DNA of 64,000 nucleotides from Lamellibrachia columna (Eukaryota > Annelida > Polychaeta > Sabellida > Siboglinidae), in NCBI GenBank assembly GCA_963662155.1, contig OY759261.1, positions 40,918,996 through 40,982,995 of the forward strand. Direction: 5' to 3'. Below the pieces are notes generated by a model. It worked only from the letters and a program-made list of their open reading frames with translations, did no database searches and was not told where the DNA came from. Position numbers and translations under genes: made by a program. This document shows, one piece after another, positions 1 to 11,824 of the stretch; the stretch's first letter is position 1, and each line of letters starts with the position of its first letter.

Positions 1-880
1 AGTGTTGTTATTAAACTGGATATTTGTTACATATACCGTGTTGTTCCCTATAGACGCGCAGTGAGCGAGTGCGAAGGCTTGGGTGCGCGTCTATTAGTTC
101 TCAAATCGGCCTCTAAATCAGACTGGTAGTTAATCCGTAGTGTGGCGCCACTATGAATTATGCGAAGAATCCGGGGCGCTTCTACGGAATGACTCGGAAC
201 CATTTCATTGATCACCGATCTATTTGATAACTAGCGCTTGTTTTGCGTGATGTATATTATCCAATCTACATGTGTTTCGAATAGTTTTGGTGATGCTACA
301 TACATTTAATGTAAGCTTACAACGAGGTATTGCTTTGTTTGTTTCGCACTCAGCGAAGATGCAGTTTCAGCGTATCTACCAAACCAAACGACACTCGATC
401 GACACACTACAAAAACGCACGAGACCGACAGTGAAAAAGCACGTTCGTTCGCGGTTTTTGTTATTCCAGACAAATAACGACAGCCGGCCACCACTCGATT
501 ATTTGAGCATCATTAAATAGACAATTCAAACACGCATGCTTTGTTGACGGCGAGTGAGCGATAAAATAAATAAAAACTAGTCTTAGTATTTCCACAGATA
601 TCTGGCGAAAGTCGCCAGTACTGATAACAATGTGCTGCCACGTTACGGCAAAGCACACACGCAAACACTATGAATTATTTATAAGGAGTCCGCAAGGTGA
701 CACCAGCCGCAGCAGTACTGCTGTCATTTGCGTTTACAATGTTTACAAATTAACCTAACGATTTAGTCCGCTCGGTGACGTGGAATACGGAATATCGTTG
801 CCACCTCGCCTGTTAGTACAGTCCAGTCATCACACAACACTCGTAGCCAGGTAACACGGTTGAACGGGAAGACCATATCG
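1..880. other. No gene recognised; short hairpin at 50-94
   Basis: No coding signal was recognised here. An 11-bp perfect inverted repeat (50-60 with 84-94, loop about 23 nt) could form a small hairpin. It shows no tRNA features. Confidence 0.3.
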
Positions 881-884
881 ATCA

Positions 885-1830
885 ATTAGATGAAAATGTA
901 AAAGTACTGCAACCTTTGGGCTCCATTGAATATAACCAGATCCATTTTAATATAAAAGTAAAACCAGAGAATACATATCAAAACAATGGTGGGTGAACTT
1001 AAACTAAGGCAAATATAAAGAAATGAGGATAGATATTCGAATAATTTGCTGAATGAGAGGACAGAAGCATCATGCTGGACTTGTTTGAAAGAGGAGCTCG
1101 AGGGGTTTATTGAGAGTTTTATTCCATTAAGAAAACAAGGAAAACGTCAAAGAAGAAACACATCACACAAGAGGTAATTAGATAAACTGCTCACAAGCAG
1201 ATGATGTGGGCGTATGTAAATGTAGAAGACTACACAAACTACAAAGAGGCACTCATCCTAACTACAACTGAAACTGGAATTTCTAAGAAACTTTTGAACA
1301 CAAATTGGCATATAATATATAACAAATGACCGCAAGAGTTTCTATACTTATGTAAGAAGTAAACATAAAGTTCGAGATAAGGCCTGACCACTGGAAAGCA
1401 ACAGTGGACACAGATTTGAGACGGGTTTCAAATGGCAGTGGACTTGAATGTGTATTTCAGTTCAGTTTTTACCACTAAATATACCAGCTCATGTCCATTA
1501 CGTTGACTAAACGTTAGGGCGATAAATAAGATCATTTAGGACAGTTATTTTAACTACTGAAATGGGAGCAAGAAAATTAAGATCAAGAAAGATCATAAAT
1601 CACCTGGATTTGACGAGGTACCACCAAAACTGCATAACAAAATGGTAGAACAAATTAGTAGACCACTTGCAAAAAGTGTTTATCTTGTCACTACAAGAAG
1701 AAATTGTTCCTTCATGATGGAAAGGAGCAAACATTACGCCGCTATTTAAGAAGGGATCGAGGAACAAGTCAGAAAATTACAGAGTAGTGAGCATAATATC
1801 AGTTGTATGCGAATTAATCTAATTGCTACG
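885..1830 (+). mobile_element. Degenerate LINE-A copy (endonuclease end to early RT)
   Basis: The sequence runs co-linearly with the better copy at 36.9-37.9 kb. Matching blocks cover the endonuclease C-terminus (885-960 versus about 37000-37080), the linker encoding the basic region (about 1190-1320), and the N-terminal RT block ending at the 'ENYRPVS' region near 1790. Every frame is broken by indels and stops, so it is an old dead copy. Homology stops at about 1830. The family is CR1-like, judged from the better copies. Confidence 0.75.
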
Positions 1831-2189
1831 TTAGCCTTGAATAAGGCTGTTTTTGTGTTCAAAAACACTAATATACTTGCTAACTATCTCTTTTCTACTG
1901 AGCTCGCAAGAGTAAAAAAAAGCCTGCCACCTAGCGAATACGGAGAACACTGTGTAAACAAAACAACGAAGTCAGTGTAAACAAACTTACGTTAAAATCC
2001 TGCTGTTAATTTATTTTTACCGAAATCGTTTACTACAACTATGTGAGATATTACCTTATGTATGTAATTTATGTAAATGTATCACTTTATCTAATATATA
2101 TTTAACAATGTATACGATAGTTTGGTACACCAGTTTAATTTACGACCTGTAAACAAACTCCCAATTATCGCTCGATGAATTTGAATCTG

Positions 2190-2525
2190 GGAAAAATACT
2201 GCCTCAGTTAACCAGAACACTTTCTTAATATATGTCTATAAGAAGTTTATGTATATAGTATATGTGTAATAGTAATACTTATTCTAACCAATATTCCACT
2301 GTTTCTGACTATTCACTATGCTATCTAAATTTTCGAATGGTAAACAACACTATTAACGCTCACTGACTTCCCTATCGGAGTCCGGAACTAACTTACTCTA
2401 AAATCCTGCCTCTGACTAATAATTAACAAAAACTGTTTTCTAATATATATCTATAATATGTTTATGTATAATATATATGCAATAGTAATACTTATTCTAT
2501 TCGATATTCCACTTTTTTCTGTCAA
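2190..2525. repeat. Imperfect tandem duplication, about 205-bp spacing
   Basis: The block at 2190-2320 is repeated with divergence at 2400-2525; both contain the 'gcaatagtaatacttattct' type segment followed by a 'gatattccact' type segment. The region is AT-rich and non-coding. Confidence 0.5.
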
Positions 2526-2584
2526 TTCTCTATACCAATTTTAAGTCGCTGCTGCACCACGATTCCGGAAGTCGCGACCTAAAT

Positions 2585-3265
2585 TATATCAAGTTGAACA
2601 CGCATATTTTCAAGACACATTGTACCGTTTGGTATGGACACTGGCCGTCTGTCACCGAGGTTAGAGTAAATTGCGTGTAAAACCTATGTTTCGGTCTACC
2701 TGACAGGGCACAGATAACAAACAGCATACGGCGAATATAATGGAAGCTCGACCCGACTGGTGCGTCTATGTAGGTTGTAGCGGTGACCCGTGGGGGGGGC
2801 ACACCCAAATAATAGTTGTCATTGAGTACGCGTCGCACTGATGGGTGTTTACCCTTTAAGATACTTATTTCCAAATAACAAGGTGATATTTTGAACACCC
2901 GACTTATTGATATGTGCCCTATTTATGGGGTAAACTGGTCACCGTTGAACGTATGGAATCGAAGCTTGGATCCAAGAACTTTGACGTTTATTACGTAATT
3001 ATACACACGTATACAAATAAATAAACCGTCGCAGATACCTCTTTGATAATATGGGCCCAAACCAGACACAAATTAGGCACAAGTGACAACATAGGTTCGG
3101 ATGGCCGTCACCGGGGCGGGGGGGGGCACACCCAAATAATACATAGTTTAACGAGATCCAACAATTAAGGTTTAGCCTATATGTGGCCGGCCCTTGTCAG
3201 ATATATGTCTGTATACATAATATAGATACTACTGACATGACGTACACAATATCTAATTTATTTCA
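2585..3265. repeat. Dispersed repeat, copy 1 (partner at 25215-25870)
   Basis: About 680 bp is similar over its length to 25215-25870 in the same orientation. Both copies contain two internal 'gggggcacacccaaataat'-like segments about 360 bp apart and end with 'acaatatctaatttatttcatcc'-like sequence. The class is unknown; no reliable ORF or terminal repeats were seen. Confidence 0.65.
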
Positions 3266-3369
3266 TCCCTTTACTGCCTTCATTAGCCCATGAGTTAGCT
3301 TAAACTTTGTGATACCTATCCCAGCAAGCTTACGATAATCGGACAATTCTAAACCAGTGGCGTCTAGTA

Positions 3370-4470
3370 TTGATCACGATAATTCATATGCGCGGTCTAA
3401 AATCTAAAGCCTCCAATTACTGGCCCATATCTGTGACGCGCCTGTGTTGTAAAACAATGGAACATATTATCATTAGTCATGTCGCTAAACATCAAAAAAA
3501 TACGCTTGACATAATGTTATTGAGCAACACGGATTCGGGGACTGTCTTCCCACTGTGACGCAACTTATAAACTCAACTCATGACTGGTCAGAAACACCCA
3601 ATCAAAAAGGACTGACATAAGTAATGTTACTTGATTTTTCCCAATCCTTTGATAAAGTCATCCATCACCACATATCAGACAAGTTAAGCATCTCAAATAA
3701 CACCCATGGTTGGATTAACAGCTTCCTTTCCCAATGTAAACAATCAGTTTTAGCTAAGTGCACCCATTCTTCCTGGGCTACTACTACATCGGGTGTCCTC
3801 CAGGATTCTTCCAGGATTTTTCCTGGGTTACTACTACATCGGGCGTCCTCCAGGATTCTTCCAGGATTTTTCCTGGGCTACTACTAAATCGAGTGCCCGC
3901 CAGGATTCGTCCTGGAATTTTCCTGGGCTACTACTACATCGGGTGTCATCCAGAATTCTTCTCTTCATCAACGATATCAAATATCATATACAGTCAACCG
4001 TTACGCTCTTTGCGGATGATAGCATTTTCTACAGGACTATAAATAATTGTGCAGGAGATCTTACAAAATTATTTAAAAACCCTTAATAAATTGTCTAAAA
4101 GTTGGCTAATGGATTTCATTGTGAAGAAATATGCAGTACTCACCATCACGCCCAAACACAATCCTAAACTTCATCAATATACAATGCAGGGAGAACCATT
4201 AAACACGGTCAAAATCCTGCTTACTTACGAGTCACCATAACACAATATTCTGGAATGATCAATGTTCGTAAATTATCGTACACTTGGTCTCCTAAGGGGA
4301 ACGCTATCACCCTACCCACAACATGTCAAAGAAAATGCTTACCCAACTCTTATCCGTCCCCAAATTGAGCATACCAGCAAAGTAACACAACTTAGCCTAT
4401 TAGAACAAATACAATGAAACTCTGCCAGATTTTTTTTCTGACTACAGAAAAGAAACCCATGTCGCTCCTC
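3370..4470 (+). mobile_element. L2/CR1-like LINE reverse transcriptase remnant
   Basis: Translated fragments in three frames reconstruct the order of a non-LTR RT: an N-terminal 'ASNYWPISVT' motif (about 3415), the motif A region 'LLDFSQSFDKVIHHH' (about 3627), a 'TTSGV' motif B start (about 3785), 'FINDI' then 'LFADDSIFYR' with the catalytic DD (about 3965-4035), and the thumb-side 'LHQYTMQGEPL' segment (about 4171). Decayed C-terminal sequence continues to about 4470. Frameshifts, stops and an internal minisatellite make it non-functional. Confidence 0.8.
3772..3960. repeat. 50-bp minisatellite inside RT motif B
   Basis: About 3.7 copies of a 50-bp unit, with 'ctactacatc' at 3781, 3831, 3881 (one change) and 3931. 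The unit contains the sequence coding for the TTSGV part of RT motif B, so a piece of the LINE was tandemly amplified in place. Confidence 0.85.
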
Positions 4471-4537
4471 TCGTTATAGACTGGGAGCCCAGAGCTTTTA
4501 TTTATATAAACGACGCCAAAAGGTTTGACACCATGGA

Positions 4538-5260
4538 TTGAAGGGACCACCCCCGACATCCCAAAAATGCGTTGCTGCCGGGTTTGGGCTGGGGGTAGCC
4601 CCTGACACCAGCCGTCAAAAGGGGCAAAAAGTACATTTATTTATGAGAATGGCGTCAATGCCTAAAACAGTGTCAAATGTTCCCATGCGGTTCCCTGACT
4701 ATGGAATGAGTAATTCCAGCAATTTTAGGAGGGGGTTCCCCCTGCCTGCAGCCCCCAAAGTGTTGGAAAAGGGGCATTCATTTAATGGAATAATGCTATG
4801 GATAAAAACAGTGATTAATGGCGGCATCCTCGTACATGAACCCGAACAAATCCCCTTGGTACTCGACAAGTAAATTTCACCCTTAATCAGATTCGGAGCG
4901 AAAGCTGCGTCGACCAGAGTATCATCATCGTCGACCAGGGTATCATCATCGTCGACCAGGGTATCATCATCGTCGACCAGGGTATCATCATCGTCGACCA
5001 GGGTATCATCATCGTCGACCAGGGTATCATCGTTGGACCTGATCAGCGGAAGAGTGGTACAGAGCTCCTAAAACATAAAGCATTCAGGGAGGAGTTCCCC
5101 GTTTCCTCATAGAGAAATGAAATAAGCCGCACTACTGGCCAATCATATGACAGTATACACATCACGTAACATAACAGCAACATTCTTACCCCATTTATGA
5201 AATTCGAATATTGAAATGAAGTAAACTAAGGCATGAAATACAACATTGTTAATTTAGACT
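4538..5260. repeat. Unassigned stretch with a 21-bp minisatellite at 4909-5034
   Basis: Six 21-bp units (cgtcgaccagggtatcatcat) run from 4909 to 5034 and are almost identical. An open frame at 4538-4873 has no recognisable domain and is not called a gene. The rest has no recognised content until the duplicated gene block begins near 5185. Confidence 0.7.
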
Positions 5261-5473
5261 AAATTTGAAGTCGAACATAATTAGAGAACTGGGGCATTAT
5301 AATTATGCGAAACTCCCAACTAACTCCGTATCAGTCAGCCAATACAAATACGTATCAGTCAGCCAATACAACCCATTTAAGTCGTCGTGTGTACGCCACG
5401 CCATTGCAACCCATGTTCATGTTCATATTTACTATTCGTGAAAATGTACACTTAGTTGGTAGATAATATATGA

Positions 5474-5564
5474 ATCACGATTTTCTTCTAACCAAATCTA
5501 TTGATTTACTTCACTCAACGTTGAGTGAGTATATCAATAGTTGTAGTTAGAAGAAACCCGTGAT
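5474..5564. promoter_or_regulatory. Palindrome upstream of transmembrane exon, copy 1
   Basis: A near-perfect inverted repeat is centred on the dyad at 5520/5521, with arms of about 44 nt from atcacg to cgtgat. The same palindrome occurs at 20232-20320 and 27858-27948, each time just before the acceptor of the paralogous transmembrane exon. It may be an ancestral foldback element or an intronic RNA hairpin near the branch point. Confidence 0.8.
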
Positions 5565-5590
5565 TTATATTCACTATTTGTCTTTCAGGC

Positions 5591-6296
5591 TTGTATTGTC
5601 TGGGACAGAAGAGGCATTAGTCTACAGACCAAGCTGAAGGTGTACAGGGCAATAGTGCTCTCCACGCTGCTCTACGCATGTGAAACATGGACAGTGTACC
5701 AACGCCATGCCAAGAAGCTGAACCACTTCCACACAACGTGCCTCAGGAAACTCCTCAACATCAAGTGGCAGGACAGGATTCCAGACACTGAGGTACTTGC
5801 CCAAGCAGACCTGCCCAGCATCTATACCATCCTAATGCAGTCCCAGCTATGCTGGGCAGGACATGTAGCACGCATGCCAGACCATCGGCTCCCAAAAAGG
5901 CTCTTCTATAGCGAACTACAGCAAGGAAAGCGGTCCCATGGAGGCCAGAAGAAGCGCTTCAAGGACACTCTAAAAACATCCCTGAAAGCGTTTGCCATCA
6001 CCCCCGACTCCTGGTAACAAACCGCCATGGACCGGGCCAAGTGGAGTTCCGCCGTGCACATAGGCACCAAGATATGCGAGGCCAACAGGACCGCTGCAGC
6101 AGAGCAAAGGAGGCAAGCCAGGAAAGCCCGAGCCAGCAATCCTCAAGATGACGTCCCCCCATCCCCTGTCCCAACTGCCAACGTACCTTCCGTGCACGGA
6201 TTGGCCTTGTCAGCCATCTGCGCACTCACCAGATCCAGCCCCAACTACCCCCAGATGACTAGAGTGGACCTCGTCGACTCGACGGACGAACACATG
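5591..6296 (+). mobile_element. 5'-truncated LINE 3' end with C2H2 finger and 52-bp target duplication
   Basis: The 706-bp insert encodes the C-terminal part of a non-LTR ORF2: 'LLYACETW', 'LNIKWQDRIPDTEVL', 'GHVARMPDHRLPKRLFY' (5640-6017) and a basic tail. A stop follows 'TPDSW' near 6015. The C2H2 finger (CPNC...HLRTH, about 6168-6232) lies in a shifted frame, so the copy is dead. It is flanked by a 52-bp direct repeat (5539-5590 and 6297-6348, two mismatches), read as the target-site duplication. The repeat contains the intron's 3' end and splice acceptor. Confidence 0.85.
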
Positions 6297-6346
6297 AGTT
6301 GTAGTTAGAAGAAACTCGTGATTTATATTTACTATTTGTCTTTCAG

Positions 6347-6488
6347 GCGGAACAAAAAGAAGCGTCGGCATGAACGCTGTGTTCGTCGGCCTGCTTGTAT
6401 TGTTCGGCCTCGTAATCGCTGGCGCCATTTGCGTGGCTCTCGTCCGAATGTTTAATGTCCTTTATCGCCAGTGTGCCGAAAGGTCGAG
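6347..6488 (+). CDS. Transmembrane exon, copy 1 (LDLa/TM/PPxY membrane protein)
   Basis: This 142-nt exon follows a good acceptor (ttgtctttcag). Read in phase 1 it encodes a short basic stretch, then a hydrophobic helix (from MNAVFVGLLVLFG to about VALV) and a cytoplasmic start ending QCAERS. Two possible donors (after 6482 or 6488) both leave phase 2, matching the tail exon at 11825. The same exon occurs at 20345 and 27973, open in all three copies although their introns carry large indels, which suggests selection on the protein. The predicted role, a single-pass membrane segment, follows from hydrophobicity. The upstream LINE insertion left this acceptor intact. Confidence 0.7.
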
Positions 6489-6489
6489 G

Positions 6490-7260
6490 TTGGTACCCTT
6501 AGCAAAACAATCTATTGAATTGTTCATATATTTGTTCATATAAAATTCTATACCATTTTTGCGGACACAGATGTGCATAATTCAGAACAATTAATATTGT
6601 ATATAATTATTTTTTATAGAATATTCTATATTTTGTGGACATAGATATGCAATGTGTAGTATCTATAGTTTTCTATACCGTATTCGGCTATACTCTGTAG
6701 AATTCAATCAAATTCTATAAAGATAAATACAAAATTGAAGCAGACATAAATAATTTATGTGCAATCAATAATATTCTGTGTTTTTTTATACACAAATAAT
6801 ATATTATAATATGTACAATTATATAGATTTCTATACAATGCAAATTTTTTTATGTAGATTTCTGCGTGTTTTATGGTAAGGTTAATATAGGATATATAAT
6901 AATAGGATGAACGAAATACCTGCATGAAATCTTGACTTTGGACGAGGCCACATTCGGAACACATCGTGTGTCAGCGGAACAGTCTGGTTGTTCGTGCTTA
7001 TTTGATCAACTGGAGAAAAAAACTTCCCCTTTTAATAGACGATTCGTTGGCACGGTGTTTATGTCCCGAACTGTATCGTCTCCGTTCGTCACACACCCTC
7101 TATCGCACATGATGGGAATCTCATCTATCCCACTGTCTGTATAGTGTCGGTCGTTCAACATGCCAGAATTCCAAGGCGAGAAATCGAGTTGTCTGTCTGA
7201 GGGTTTGATACATCATCGCTAGCCAGGGGAGGTAATACTTATTACAGTACAGGCCGACCT
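6490..7260. repeat. Intronic duplicated block, copy 1 (partner 28116-28830)
   Basis: AT-rich intron sequence is co-linear with 28116-28830: the 'tttttgcggacaca' region, 'gtggacatag', 'cgcacatgatgggaatctcatc', the 'ggtcgttcaacatgcc' region and 'catcatcgctag'. The partner has an extra LINE-A fragment at 28590-28765 that is absent here. Confidence 0.75.
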
Positions 7261-7316
7261 GATAAAACGTGGATTTATCCCCCACAAAGTGTCGATGTCC
7301 GCTGAATCATCTGTAC

Positions 7317-7722
7317 TAATTCCCACTCCCTGTCTTGTACTTATTCCCACTCCCTGTCTTGTACTTATTCCCACTCCCTGTATTGTACTTATTCCCACTC
7401 CCTGTCTTGTACTTATTCCCACTCCCTGCCTTGTACTTATTCCCACTCCCTGTCTTGTACTTATTCCCACTCCCTGTCTTGTACTTATTCCCACTCCCTG
7501 CCTTGTACTTATTCCCACTCCCTGTCTTGTACTTATTCCCACTCCCTGTCTTGTACTTATTCCCACTCCCTGTCTTGTACTTATTCCCACTCCCTGTATT
7601 GTACTTATTCCCACTCCCTGTCTTGTACTTATTCCCACTCCCTGTCTTGTACTTATTCCCACTCCCTGTCTTGTACTTATTCCCACTCCCTGTCTTGTAC
7701 TTATTCCCACTCCCTGTCTTGG
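7317..7722. repeat. 24-bp minisatellite, about 17 copies
   Basis: Direct units of ttattcccactccctgtcttgtac abut without spacers. Because 24 is divisible by three and the unit has few stops, several frames on both strands stay open. These are repeat artefacts, not genes. It lies in the intron between the copy-1 transmembrane and tail exons. Confidence 0.95.
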
Positions 7723-8690
7723 TCGTCATGTTTCTGAGAACTAGACGCGTCGTCGCCCAAACTCTCAAAGAGCGTTCCCACGAAATGCTCATCGTTACCC
7801 GTCTTAACAGCGACGACGGCCCATGTAAAGTTAAGCTCCCGTAGCGAGCCTTGTGAACCTGAGCGAGCAGCATTATTGGTTTTCACATGTTTCGACAGGT
7901 CCATCTACCAGGGGTACTAACCGATGTAGTCAGAAGCCCCTGGTGGCGAGGATGGTTATTACAATGACACATGTGGTTTCCCAATACCTCAAATGGGAGC
8001 GATGTGGAAAGATTGCGGTTATCGACGTTTTCTCCACATGTTTTATTATATCGGAACTTTTTAGACAACTTTAGATTACAGAAATGGCGTGAGTATATTG
8101 AGTAATGGGCTGAGTTTTACGTGAAGCATCGTGAATGACAATCTTCACACTCACGATAGTCTCCCATGTCGGTAAAAGTGTTAAATGTTGGAAAACGTTC
8201 GTTTTACCTGGACAACGTCTTTGATATGTGATTGAATAATCATACATCGTCCTTGATTTTTCCTTATTCACGATGCTCAAGTCAATTTGAGCTAAAATAT
8301 TAGGACCAGATTAGAAGTTTAACATTATATATGGGTATATGGATGTATGGGTTATAAAACACTTGTAGAATTACACCAAGGAAACAATACTAGATTGCAA
8401 TTTTTAATCATAGAATATATGAAATACTAATGTATGTACGGATTTATATATTGATATTAACAAGACGTATTGGCCCTGACAGTAACATCACATACTTACA
8501 AACCAGGACATATAACGTCACAGTTGATGACCGGGGAAATGGCACTCAGTGCATTGCCAGTGAACCATCCTTGATCACTTATCTAACTGGTCTTCCGCAA
8601 GAAAAAGTGTTAGACTTCAGTAAAAAAAACACCCTTTTTAAACTGAATTAACTTACACAAGATTCACCTCAAGTGGAATTTGTCTGGACG
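7723..8690. other. Intronic sequence, nothing firmly recognised
   Basis: No repeat or domain was identified. An open frame around 8430-8651 encodes a polar peptide with NIT/NVT glycosylation-type sites and could hold an exon, but no splice pair or homologue supports it. Confidence 0.3.
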
Positions 8691-11520
8691 ATTGCAGTCT
8701 GGGCCCGAGGTTATAAACCGTACTCAAACTCAAGCTCAAGTCTGTGCTCAAGTCTGAGATTTCATGCTCACCAGAGTTTTCGTGCTCAACCGAGGTTATA
8801 AAACGTCTTGAGTACGTACTCAGCTGAGTACGAAACGACGCGGGTTTTTCAAATGCACAAGCGGCCAAGTGGAACTCTCTTTTTGAAAAAGATAACAAAC
8901 ATACTTCCGCATATAAACAGTGGTGGACGAAGAATTTTAGGCTGCAAGCGTCTCTTTTCGGGAAAAAGCGCCGGAGAAAAATCAACCCATCACCAATATC
9001 ACACGGTGTGTGGAAAGTCGAGCACACAGTGAACGATTTAACAGACAGAACGAGACGAATCACAAGATAAAACTGTCTAAAAATTAAAAATAGCAAAAAG
9101 TAATACCTCGCAGCCAGGCTAAAATTATGCCCCAACTAAGCGATTCGGCAGCCTAATTATGTTTGCCATGTTCATTTACGGCGTGGTAACTAGAACTTCT
9201 GGAAATGTACCGAGGAACACGATAAGTTGTGCTTTTTTAATGAATACATGTGTTAATATAACATCAATTTCGTTACAAAAATATATTATATTTATGTTGT
9301 CAAAGGTAAACAACAATAATGACATTACCTAAATCCGTGGTTCATTATAATATTTTGTTTTAATATTTCATTAGAATGTCCATTGTTTCCATAATCTATA
9401 CATGCGTGTAACAATCACACGTACTGGAAAGAGGAGTACAAAAATAAACATTTTGTGAGAGTTTTGATCATTCTATGTGTACTGAATATGTAAAAACTAC
9501 TCTGTTCAGATCATGATATACCTATGGCTATACACTTGAACTATAGTCTATACACTTGTCTGGTGGAACCATACTTCAGAGTCACGTAGAAGCCTCTGTG
9601 TGGTATACAGTGATGTATTCAGATTGTTGCGCAGTGAACCCAGAAACTGAAGTATTTGTCAAAACTAAGAAATAGCGGTGTTAACAACTAATTTTGTTTG
9701 CCCCCTTAGCCTAGGCTTAGTTTTGACGTCGGGTGTCACATGTTTGTGTCGCGGGGATTACCCACTGTTAGTAGTCTATAATTTTAGTCCAGACTAACTT
9801 TTATATGGGTGTAGTATTACAGAGTAAAATGATTGAAATTAATAGATGATATGCTAAAACGGATTTCATTGAATATCATAGAAAGGTTTGTATTACTCTT
9901 TAATGATTAATATTTTTTATAGATAATAAAACAAATATAGTACTAAAACAATATCAAACAGTAAAGTGTAAACTGAAAGAGTAAGCTATGTTATCATTGA
10001 TTTGTAGTGGTAATTATTAATAATAATAATTATGATGAGAGTGCCCAAGCGAATATATTATTTACACTTTTAATGTGCACACTATCTACTATATGGAATC
10101 ATTATTTCCATAACATATATTATTTTATTTATCATTAATTAAGTTATATTTGAAATAGGTTACTGCACAAGACAATATATGCAGCATATGTTACTATTAG
10201 TATTATATTACATACGCCCTGGGTATATGCACTACACATGTCGCTGTTTTCACTAACACCTTGCTTAGTTTAGTGTGGCATGCCTCTTAATCATTGTATA
10301 GCTATATTTGCCAGTACTTTATATTCTAATCACATACTTTTCCCAAAGTATGATGTTCTTCTTTGTCTATGAAAAGTCGAGATATCTTTGTATCTATTAT
10401 TTGAAAAATTTGCATTTACTATAAATTATAGGAAAGGTGTAAACACTATATTAGAGCTGTAGTTTGTCACATGCACTAGTTCGTTCTTAGATTTCCTGCG
10501 GCATTGGAGTAGTAAGGCTAGAACAGCATTATGTTTAACATCAATAACCTACAATTTTACTTTTTGCGGTAGCCTAAATATAGACATATGGAAGGTTTTT
10601 CTTACATATTGTTCAATTTGAACAATCTCTTAAAAAACTCAACAACACAAGTGTTACATTATCCTTGATATGTGTGTTGCATATTTTGCATGTGTATTCT
10701 ACTTCCAAAGGGCACCCACTATGTGAAGTCCTACCCCTAGGCTATAGCTGCCTTGGCGTGGGATAGCAATTTTTTTTATATTTCCTATACATATATCCTT
10801 CGCCCTGGCCTGGGGTCGGGCTGCATGAATAATATAAATATAGCATGGTATGTAAGCTTAATCCAGTTGATATAATATTTAGATTATTTTGCAGCACACA
10901 TACACTTCGCATATATCTTAATGTCCAGTATGGCATGTTATAAATCGTTCAACTAAACCACATAGTTTTAATATCTGTGGACACATTTCGTGTGAATCAT
11001 GACTCTGACTCGGCAGTTGAAATATAATGTTGTCGTCCTGCAGCAGCTGTAAATGAATGGTCCCCGTCGCCAAAAAAGCCGCAACTAAAAGTAAACTATC
11101 ACTTGTTTTGCAGTGTCTGTCGCTGCTGCGGTTACGTTTGGCAAATATTCGTTAAATAGTACAGTTTGAGCCATCAAACAAAATCTTTCACAAATGTCGT
11201 ATTCCATCAGGTCTTCATACGGATAAAACTCGGAAGTAGGCGGCCTGGACCCTAAAATCGGACAGCTTATCTTCTCAAAACGGACGAACTTTCAACGACT
11301 TCAATAAATTTATGCGTGAGCTGCCATTTTTATTTATGCTTGAGCACGGCGTTGAGCATGGTCTTGAGCATACTCAGGATTTCAGCATTTCGTGCTCAAC
11401 GCTGAGCTCAAGATGTTTTATAACCTCGCCTGAGTTTGAGCATAGTATGAAAGCGAGGCTTGAGCATGAAACCGTGCTCAATTGAGTTGAGTACGGTTTA
11501 TAACCTCGGGCCCTGGCAAT
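8691..11520. mobile_element. 2.8-kb TIR element, no transposase recognised
   Basis: The ends form a long inverted repeat. From 8691 inward the left end reads attgcagtct-gggcccgaggttataaacc; the reverse complement of the right end (to 11520) reads attgccagggcccgaggttataaacc. Each end repeats a 'gaggttataaaac(g/a)tcttgag' segment about 100 bp further in, with many 'gctcaag'-like subrepeats. The interior (about 8850-11320) is AT-rich and has no recognisable transposase, so the element looks non-autonomous. No clean target-site duplication was found. It is absent from the paralogous intron at 28.1-29.0 kb. Confidence 0.75.
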
Positions 11521-11824
11521 GTATTAAGTGGCTTCCAAATGAACTGATGAAATGTGAGGTGTGTGTCAGAAAGTGGAAGGTGGGAGATTGGTCCTAACAA
11601 AATGTTGAGAGGTTGGCATCAAAATGAAGTAGGAGATGTGAGGTGGACTCTCACGAATGGCGGAAGGTGGGATATTGGTCCCACACACAGGTGGGAGATG
11701 GGCGGTTAACCTACAAAACAGGTGGGAGACGGGAGCTTGAGTTCCCTGACACACCCCAAGTGTTAATGTCTTGGCACCGTTCAGTTACACGTAGTATATT
11801 ATTCCTGTGGTCTTTTGTTTTCAG
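11521..11824. repeat. Degenerate 'ggtgggaga' repeats before the tail exon
   Basis: Several imperfect 'aggtgggagattgg' units (11577-11735) lead into 'ccctgacacacc', which is shared with the paralogous intron at 28944-28985. A related cluster on the opposite strand lies at 47260-47350. Confidence 0.5.

Noticed and set aside
50..94. tRNA-like hairpin
   Set aside because: Only one stem; no cloverleaf, T-loop or anticodon arm.
4538..4873. 111-codon open frame
   Set aside because: No domain, no splice signals, composition like its surroundings and no conserved copy.
7317..7722. CRISPR-like direct repeat array
   Set aside because: The 24-bp units abut without spacers and the DNA is eukaryotic; it is a minisatellite. 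The same holds for 31020-31570.
11643..11824. Start codon upstream of the tail exon at 11825
   Set aside because: This part of the frame is intronic; homology to the paralogue's coding sequence starts at the acceptor, and the upstream part is 'ggtgggaga' repeat.
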